Positions 63,945 through 64,000 of a DNA stretch of 64,000 nt are shown piece after piece. The stretch is from JAHBXL01 sp964409775 (lineage in GTDB: Bacteria; Planctomycetota; Phycisphaerae; Phycisphaerales; UBA1924). Under the pieces are notes generated by a model. It ran no database searches and was not told where the DNA came from. It saw only the letters and a list, made by a program, of their open reading frames with translations. The translations under genes and the position numbers were made by a program. The stretch spans positions 1 through 64,000 of the forward strand of contig CAYPEI010000001.1 of the NCBI GenBank assembly GCA_964409775.1. The letters are read 5' to 3'. Positions within the stretch are counted from its first letter, which is position 1. Every line of letters starts with the position of its first letter.

Positions 63945-64000
63945 GCCATTTTCAGATCCGCTTTGACCCGGACCCTTCGGCCCCCTTGAATTGCCCATTC

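Overview
The window is high-GC bacterial DNA that I would place in the Planctomycetota, most likely class Phycisphaerae. That placement is inference from three kinds of secreted protein. Four end in a repeated C-terminal motif (PDIFAFLSAWF, bounded by Cys). Two have pilin-like N-termini with an H-x9-DG tail. One has a PEP-CTERM-like VPAP anchor. I see no insertion sequence, prophage, CRISPR array or rRNA. There are two tRNAs (Leu-CAA and Gly-TCC).

Layout. 187-10286 (minus) is a 3031-residue secreted Rhs/YD-repeat polymorphic toxin with a Hint domain and a nuclease-like tip, translationally coupled by ATGA to a probable immunity gene. 10708-17731 (plus) is a compact type II secretion operon: secretin, ATPase, C-, L- and M-like proteins, and a TPR lipoprotein. 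17801-25100 holds a DUF1015 protein, a lipoprotein metallopeptidase overlapping valS, an enlarged valyl-tRNA synthetase, and a divergent TPR protein. 25104-27997 (minus) is a glycosyltransferase, methyltransferase, membrane protein and SDR operon. 28069-30565 (minus) is an ECF sigma unit. 30739-31876 is prfB with a +1 frameshift site. 31883-36370 (minus) is an E2 acyltransferase, photolyase and cardiolipin synthase run.

36508-43179 contains a GNAT enzyme, an overlapping histidine kinase / sigma-54 regulator / dockerin-type protein operon, a pseudopilin-like protein and tRNA-Leu. 43327-49841 contains a VIT/VWA protein, aspS, a globin lacking its heme-ligating His, and an aminotransferase. 49854-60832 is mainly secreted proteins (a peptidylarginine-deiminase-like enzyme, a TIGR03790 protein, a PEP-CTERM protein, a HAF-repeat protein) with an M24 peptidase, a cobalamin-binding photoreceptor-like protein, ApaG and an SRPBCC protein. 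60886-63944 carries tRNA-Gly, a GNAT enzyme, an orphan topoisomerase VI A subunit, a lipoprotein and a TPR remnant.

How the parts may connect. The type II secretion operon is a plausible exporter for the signal-peptide proteins here, but only proximity supports this. The observations I rate most worth checking are the three 8-nt-period repeat arrays inside valS, the UAA version of the prfB frameshift site, the His-less globin, the low-GC toxin/immunity cassette at the Rhs tip, the orphan Topo VI A subunit, and the stand-alone B12 photoreceptor-like protein.
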